A stretch of DNA of 9,078 nt from Aquimarina sp. GTDB lineage: Bacteria; Bacteroidota; Bacteroidia; Flavobacteriales; Flavobacteriaceae. Positions within the stretch are counted from its first letter, which is position 1. Each line of letters begins with the position of its first letter. The stretch spans positions 1-9,078 of the forward strand of contig NZVW01000087.1 in the NCBI GenBank assembly GCA_002697475.1, read 5' to 3'. The notes under the pieces were generated by a model. It worked only from the letters and a program-made list of their open reading frames with translations, ran no database searches and was not told the DNA's origin. The translations under genes and the position numbers were made by a program. This document shows positions 4,290 through 9,078 of the stretch, one piece after another.

Positions 4290-7064
4290 TTGAAGTATAG
4301 AAAACAACTACTAGTATTTCTATCATTAACCCCACTTCTTTTCTTATCACCATCTACTCACGCCCAGTGTAATCAGGAGCGTTCAATAACGATGTGTGAT
4401 ATGGAAAATGTAGATTATGATAATGATGGAACTCCAGATGGAATCATTAATTTGTATGACGAGACTGGTTACGCACCAGAACCCGGCGATGAATGGGTGT
4501 CTACAGGTGTGCTCGAAGGTGAAGCTGATGTAGAAATAAACAACGGAATTCTAAGGCTTTGGGATCTTAGAAATGCCACTGATATGTATTTCTTCACATT
4601 AAGAAATCCCAGTTGTCCTGGGGGCTATCGCCTAAGACTAAATCTAAAATTGGGTCCATATGCCGGTGTTGCTGTAACTACTGGTTTTTATCCGGTCTGT
4701 GACACCAATGATGAATGTTCAGACGGGATAGAAATGGATATAAATCTATTTGATACCTTAGAATCAAGAGAGGATTTTCCTTTACCACATCTTAACGGAA
4801 TTTGGACATACACCGGAACATTACCATCTACCGAGTATCTTTTAGAAGAATCTATTTTTGGAGCTACGATCACTACAAGCGGTGGTAACCCAATTGATAG
4901 TCAAGATTTCACATTTAGATATACCGTGTTTGATGTGGATTCCTGCGTGTCTGAATTTGTAGATGTTAAGATCACCTTAGTAAAGCCGGTGGAAGCTGGT
5001 TTTGGTTCCACCTTTACATTATGCGAATCTGATATTGACTCTTGGGATAGGGATATCAATTTGTTTGACAATACCTATTTAATAAATGAAGATGAGGATG
5101 GTAACTGGAACGACTTAACTGGATATGGTCTTATAAATAGTATAACAGGAATAGTAAATTTAAAGGAGGCTTATGATGCTTTTGTCGCATCTGCAGAGTA
5201 CGCTCCTGGTTTTGGATGTAAGACGTTCGAGTATGAGTACGAGGTGTTAAGTAGATCACCGGTATGTCTTGCAGATAAAGAAACAGTAACATTTATTCTC
5301 TATGAAGAGCTAAGGCAATTCAGCCCCAGAAATGCGGTAGAAGAGATTTGTCCTAATTCCTCACCGGATCAAATAAATCTTTTTGACTTACTGGAGTTTG
5401 AGCCGGGATATATTTATGTTGATGGATCTGTTGATGATGACTTTGCTTTTTGGACATTTGAAGGTAGTACACCAGATAATGGAGACTTAAATCTGGCAAT
5501 TAATTTAGAAAATACACCTCTGGATGAACAGCATTTAGGACCAATAACCATTCGGGATGCAAGACCGGGTGTATATAATTTTAGATATACCGTCATACCT
5601 AATCAAAATTGTGGTGGATCACTTTCATTTGCTAATAATTTTTGTTCTCCTATTGGAAATGATACAAATCCTTGTTCATTAGTTTCAACACTGGTTACAG
5701 TTGAAATTTTACCATACGATTATGCAGGTCAGGATACTTCAGGACTGGATATTTGTCAAACTGATACGGATGAGTTCAGTCTTAGAGGATTACTAACTAC
5801 TGATGGGAGGGTTATTGAAGAAGGTGTATGGACTGATAATCTTAATGGCGGAGTCGTAGTAGATGATACTTTTATAATACCTTCAGATTTAACTTCATCA
5901 GTGACCTATTCTTTTACGCATACAACTTCTAATCCACCTAGTTGTCCTGATTCTGCAATTTTGGAGTTTACATTGTATCCGGAACCTAATGCTGGTGAAA
6001 ATGCGACATTAGAAGTATGTTCTAATAATCTTCGATTCACGTTATTTGATCAGTTGGGCGGTAACCCAGATACAACAGGAACCTGGTTTGGCCCATTTGG
6101 ATACACCTCCACTGATCATCTTGGTGTTTTTGATCCTGATAATGATACATTACCTATACCCGGACCTGGAACATATGTGTATACTGTACCTGGTAATCCC
6201 GGATGTACAAGCTCTAACCAGTCAACTGTAGAAGTTACCTTTAGAGATCCGGTTGAAGTAGGTGAGGATATTAATGCTTCTTATTGTAAAACTGATGGTA
6301 GGGTTAATTTATTTCAGGTTTTGGATAGAGATACGCCCAGAACCGGATTTTTTGAAGATACCGATGGCACAGGAGCTTTAACTTCTGAAGGTGTTGTAGA
6401 GTTTGAAACTTTGGCTAGTGGAATCTACAATTTCAGATATGTACTGGCTAATGAAGCGCCTTGTAATGAATCATCACTTACTATTGCTATTCAAATAATA
6501 GACCTTCCGGAACCAGTTGTTGGAAATCAGGAGTTTTGTATTCTTGATGCGGCAAGGTTAGAGCAAATTGAGGTTGATGTACTGAATTATAATTGGTACG
6601 AAACCTTGGAAAGTTCAACCCCTATTTTAGATAATCCTATTTTAGTAGATGGTCAGATATTATATATTGCTAATGTTGATGCAAATGATTGTGAATCTGA
6701 AAGAGTTCCAGTAATGATATCAATTTTAAACACAGGAGAGAGATCAGCCGAAGGAGAAATTTGTACAATCGATTTTCAAGATGGGATTTCTCCTGATGGA
6801 AATGGCCAAAATGATACTTTTGCATTAACAATCGATGGAGAGTATAATATACCGGAAGCTTTTCCTGATTTTCAGCTACAAATATTTAATAGATACGGAA
6901 CTTTAGTTTATAAAGGCAATAATACCACAGAAGAGTTTCGTGGAGTAAGTAATGTGTCCTTATCCGATGGAGGTGATTTACCGTCTGGTACGTACTTCTA
7001 TATTTTTAATCCAAACTTTGAAAATAATCTGCCTATTCAGGGAAGTTTTTATTTAGCGAAATAA
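4290..7064 (+). CDS. Secreted repeat protein with type-B T9SS sorting domain (gliding-motility-associated C-terminal domain)
   Basis: This 924-residue exported protein probably starts at TTG (4290). There is no in-frame ATG between the upstream stop (4275) and a signal peptide of charged KYRK, a hydrophobic stretch (7-19) and a probable cut after THA (25), and the next Met is residue 35. Residues 43-51 (DYDNDGTPDG-like) resemble a calcium-binding acidic loop. The body is made of repeated units marked by NLYD (54), NLFD (152, 257, 363), a degenerate SLRG (497), TLFD (584) and NLFQ (673). Each unit ends in an FRYTV-like strand (209, 313, 431, 540, 629, 715) and contains paired cysteines. An Ig-like unit follows at about 739-815 (NWYET, DGQILY). 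The C-terminus (828-924; ISPDGNGQNDTF, LQIFNRYGTLVY, LPSGTYFY) is the type-B sorting domain recognised by T9SS. It is expected at the cell surface or released; ligand unknown. The adjacent PorP/SprF gene supports this. Confidence 0.9.
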   Translation: MKYRKQLLVFLSLTPLLFLSPSTHAQCNQERSITMCDMENVDYDNDGTPDGIINLYDETGYAPEPGDEWVSTGVLEGEADVEINNGILRLWDLRNATDMYFFTLRNPSCPGGYRLRLNLKLGPYAGVAVTTGFYPVCDTNDECSDGIEMDINLFDTLESREDFPLPHLNGIWTYTGTLPSTEYLLEESIFGATITTSGGNPIDSQDFTFRYTVFDVDSCVSEFVDVKITLVKPVEAGFGSTFTLCESDIDSWDRDINLFDNTYLINEDEDGNWNDLTGYGLINSITGIVNLKEAYDAFVASAEYAPGFGCKTFEYEYEVLSRSPVCLADKETVTFILYEELRQFSPRNAVEEICPNSSPDQINLFDLLEFEPGYIYVDGSVDDDFAFWTFEGSTPDNGDLNLAINLENTPLDEQHLGPITIRDARPGVYNFRYTVIPNQNCGGSLSFANNFCSPIGNDTNPCSLVSTLVTVEILPYDYAGQDTSGLDICQTDTDEFSLRGLLTTDGRVIEEGVWTDNLNGGVVVDDTFIIPSDLTSSVTYSFTHTTSNPPSCPDSAILEFTLYPEPNAGENATLEVCSNNLRFTLFDQLGGNPDTTGTWFGPFGYTSTDHLGVFDPDNDTLPIPGPGTYVYTVPGNPGCTSSNQSTVEVTFRDPVEVGEDINASYCKTDGRVNLFQVLDRDTPRTGFFEDTDGTGALTSEGVVEFETLASGIYNFRYVLANEAPCNESSLTIAIQIIDLPEPVVGNQEFCILDAARLEQIEVDVLNYNWYETLESSTPILDNPILVDGQILYIANVDANDCESERVPVMISILNTGERSAEGEICTIDFQDGISPDGNGQNDTFALTIDGEYNIPEAFPDFQLQIFNRYGTLVYKGNNTTEEFRGVSNVSLSDGGDLPSGTYFYIFNPNFENNLPIQGSFYLAK

Positions 7065-7111
7065 ATAAGGCAATGGACTACTCTAAATTAAAAGTAAAGA
7101 ATTTCAATAAA

Positions 7112-8029
7112 ATGAAATACATCTATATATTCTTGTTAGTAATGCTTTTTGTTTTTTCGGTGAAAGCCCAGCAAGACCCACAGTATTCTCAATACATGTA
7201 CAATATGAGTACCGTAAACGCTGCTTATGTTACAGATGAGCAAGGCTTAATCTCTACGGGATTATTGTATAGAAAGCAATGGACGGGAGTTGAAGGTGCT
7301 CCACAAACCGCTAATGTATTTGGTAATATCCCACTGGGAAGTAAGATTGAGCTAAGCGTTAACTACGTTAATGATCGTATTGGGGAGGCCATTGATGTAA
7401 ATTCTAATTATTTTAATGTGGATTTTGCTTATATCACCAGACTTTCAGAAAGTTTTAAACTTTCTTATGGTATCAAAGCAGGTATCAACAGCTTCAGTAT
7501 AAATGCATCGGATTCTAATGTTTCTTCAGATCCTGCTTTTTCAGATAATACTTCAACAACAGAGTTGACATTTGGAGCAGGTTTATTTCTTTTTTCTAAT
7601 AATTTCTATTTTGGAGTTTCATCGCCTAATATTTTACCTAATGATGTAAATATTAATAATGTTGGCGTATCACAGGCTAAAACTCATATCTATGCAGTAT
7701 CAGGATATGTATTCAACTTGGTAGATGAAATAAAATTAAAACCATCCTTTGTGTTTAAACAAGTTATTGATGCACCTCTAACTTTTGATATTTCTTTAAA
7801 TGCATTATTCTATAATAGATTTGAGCTCGGAGCTTCCTATCGATATGATGAAGCAATGGTAGGACTGGCAGGTTTTAATATAACTCCTAGTTTGAAGATT
7901 GGATATGCCTATGACTTTGGGGTCAATGATCTAAATGCATATAATAATGGTAGTCACGAGTTTATAGTATTGTATAAGTTTGATCTTCTTAATTTAAGCA
8001 ATACTTATACTTCTCCAAGATTTTATTAA
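7112..8029 (+). CDS. PorP/SprF-family type IX secretion outer-membrane protein
   Basis: The family is recognised by the mature N-terminus QQDPQYSQYMYNMSTVNAAYV, diagnostic of PorP/SprF proteins. The mature protein follows a signal peptide (residues 1-19, MKYIYIFLLVMLFVFSVKA). The C-terminus ends in the aromatic pair F-Y, usual for outer-membrane beta-barrels, and alternating hydrophobic strands run through the chain. In Flavobacterium johnsoniae SprF is required for export of the type-B cargo SprB, so this copy probably serves the secreted repeat protein encoded just upstream. I chose ATG 7112 (305 residues) because it puts a standard signal peptide first. An in-frame ATG at 7073, 8 bases after the previous stop, would add 13 residues (MDYSKLKVKNFNK) and remains possible. 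The family is firm; the dedicated pairing is inferred from adjacency. It may be one of several paralogues, so no specific symbol is given. Confidence 0.92.
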   Translation: MKYIYIFLLVMLFVFSVKAQQDPQYSQYMYNMSTVNAAYVTDEQGLISTGLLYRKQWTGVEGAPQTANVFGNIPLGSKIELSVNYVNDRIGEAIDVNSNYFNVDFAYITRLSESFKLSYGIKAGINSFSINASDSNVSSDPAFSDNTSTTELTFGAGLFLFSNNFYFGVSSPNILPNDVNINNVGVSQAKTHIYAVSGYVFNLVDEIKLKPSFVFKQVIDAPLTFDISLNALFYNRFELGASYRYDEAMVGLAGFNITPSLKIGYAYDFGVNDLNAYNNGSHEFIVLYKFDLLNLSNTYTSPRFY

Positions 8030-8030
8030 A

Positions 8031-9078
8031 ATGAAAAGTACCAAAATATATTTTACGTTTATCTTTCTGCTAATGACATTTTCAGTTTCTGCTCAAAAGA
8101 AGAGTAGAGGAGATCGATTTTTTGAAAAAGGAGATTTCATTAATGCAGCTAAGCAATACGAACAACAACTGGATGAAGAAGGTAATTCTAAAGAAGTGTT
8201 ACAAAACATAGCTATAGCTTACTTCAATCTATATGAGTTTAAAAAGTCTTATAAATACCTCAAGTACCTTACCATAGGTCGATTTTATAATAGTGATAAG
8301 ACTTACGATAATTCAAATAATTTTTTGCTGTATCAGGTACTATCATCTTTAGGAGAACATGACAGAGCTATTGACTATCTGGATTTGTATTATAAAGGTA
8401 TGGGAAAAGAAGATTTCAATAAATCTGAAGCAGTAGCATTTATTGAAAACTTTAAGCTTAAGGATGATGACTATACCATTAGCCCTGCAAGTTTTAATTC
8501 TGATAATGCTGATTTTAATGCTATTAAAAGGGACTCGATAATATACTTTGTCAGTGATCGTAGTGATAATGGGTTGTTTGATAAAAACTATAAATGGACC
8601 CATAGGCCATTTCTGGATATATATATGACTACGGTAGATGCTGAAAATCAAATAAAATATGAGACGCAGAGTATTTCAGATAAATTGAATTCTAAGTTAC
8701 ACGAAGGTAGTTTCTGTTTCTCTGCAGATGGTAACACCATGTATATATCAAAAAGTAATTCAGAGCGAGGTAAAAGTAAATTTGACAGTTTAAAGAACAA
8801 TGCAGTGCATTTATACAAGGCCAAAAAAGAAGATGGTAAGTGGCAAAAGCCTGTAAAACTGCCTTTTAATGATGTCAATTACTCTATAGAGCATCCTGCT
8901 TTAAATGCAGACGGGACACGCCTGTATTTTTCTTCAAATATGCCAGGAGGTTTCGGTGGATTTGATATTTATTACGTAGATCTTAATCAGGATGGAACCT
9001 ATAGTAAACCGATTAATCTGGGTGCTAAGGTCAATACAATCCACAGAGAGCAGTTTCCGTATATATCAAAAGATAATA
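8031..9078 (+). CDS. TPR/PD40-repeat OmpA-type surface protein, 3'-truncated by window edge
   Basis: The frame from ATG 8031 is open to the right edge (349 residues visible), 1 base after the PorP/SprF stop, so the genes are co-transcribed. A signal peptide (MKSTKIYFTFIFLLMTFSVSA, 1-21) is followed by a TPR-like helical part (about 25-125: GDRFFEKGDFINAAKQYEQQ and LQNIAIAYFNLYEFKKSYKY). PD40/WD40-like propeller repeats come next: YFVSDR (172-177), EGSFCFSADGNTMYIS (225-240), EHPALNADGTRLYFSS (287-302), and the beginning of another at QFPYISKDN (341-349). This order matches Bacteroidota proteins that end in an OmpA peptidoglycan-binding domain (PorE-like), often encoded beside PorP/SprF genes. 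That C-terminal domain lies outside the window, so OmpA membership is predicted, not seen. No lipobox cysteine follows the signal peptide. Family resemblance is strong; exact role inferred. Confidence 0.88.
   Translation, partial: MKSTKIYFTFIFLLMTFSVSAQKKSRGDRFFEKGDFINAAKQYEQQLDEEGNSKEVLQNIAIAYFNLYEFKKSYKYLKYLTIGRFYNSDKTYDNSNNFLLYQVLSSLGEHDRAIDYLDLYYKGMGKEDFNKSEAVAFIENFKLKDDDYTISPASFNSDNADFNAIKRDSIIYFVSDRSDNGLFDKNYKWTHRPFLDIYMTTVDAENQIKYETQSISDKLNSKLHEGSFCFSADGNTMYISKSNSERGKSKFDSLKNNAVHLYKAKKEDGKWQKPVKLPFNDVNYSIEHPALNADGTRLYFSSNMPGGFGGFDIYYVDLNQDGTYSKPINLGAKVNTIHREQFPYISKDN

Noticed and set aside
4688..5596. Minus-strand open frames within the secreted repeat protein gene
   Set aside because: They have about 60 residues each, no domain, and are fully covered by the long + strand gene.
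6046..6231. Plus-strand 61-residue frame in a different phase of the secreted protein
   Set aside because: It is contained within the large gene and its translation is proline/leucine-rich without family resemblance.
8349..8878. Two minus-strand frames near the right end
   Set aside because: They oppose the PD40/TPR gene, whose + strand frame is open to the edge with a signal peptide and repeat motifs.

Overview
The window reads as chromosomal DNA of a member of the Bacteroidota, most likely a marine-type Flavobacteriaceae. The evidence is AT-rich DNA, start codons almost without Shine-Dalgarno sequences, a type IX secretion system (T9SS) cargo with a type-B C-terminal domain, a PorP/SprF-family protein and an OmpA-type partner with PD40 repeats. 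The family assignment is an inference from gene content; no rRNA or species marker is present. All genes lie on the + strand.

Left part (1-4209): the distal two-thirds of a histidine biosynthesis operon, in the order hisB (3' part only), hisH, a four-helix-bundle (23S rRNA intervening-sequence type) gene, hisA, a CsaA-like tRNA-binding gene, hisF, hisIE. HisB dehydrates imidazole-glycerol phosphate. HisH and HisF form the glutamine-dependent cyclase. HisA is the ProFAR isomerase. HisIE does the cyclohydrolase and pyrophosphohydrolase steps. Key catalytic residues are visible in each. hisA, csaA and hisF are tightly packed (8-bp overlap, then a 2-bp gap). The other three junctions are wide, and each holds an extra element: a short palindrome (hisB-hisH), the four-helix-bundle gene with flanking AT-rich repeats (hisH-hisA), and a long imperfect inverted repeat (hisF-hisIE).

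Middle gap (4210-4289): 80 bases without a gene, AT-rich, with no convincing terminator or promoter. It separates the his operon from the surface-protein locus.

Right part (4290-9078): a three-gene cell-surface module. First is a 924-residue secreted protein of repeated ~90-135-residue units with a type-B T9SS sorting domain, apparently started at TTG. Eight or 47 bases after it (depending on the start) comes a PorP/SprF-family outer-membrane protein. One base after that comes a TPR/PD40 lipid-free OmpA-type protein cut by the right edge. In characterised flavobacteria, SprF-like proteins are needed for export or surface retention of type-B cargo such as SprB, so these three genes probably make one surface structure.

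I did not find a defence system, mobile-element transposase, CRISPR array, tRNA or rRNA. The less ordinary points are the two foreign genes inside the his operon, the dispersed-type palindromes in its gaps, and the repeat architecture of the secreted protein.
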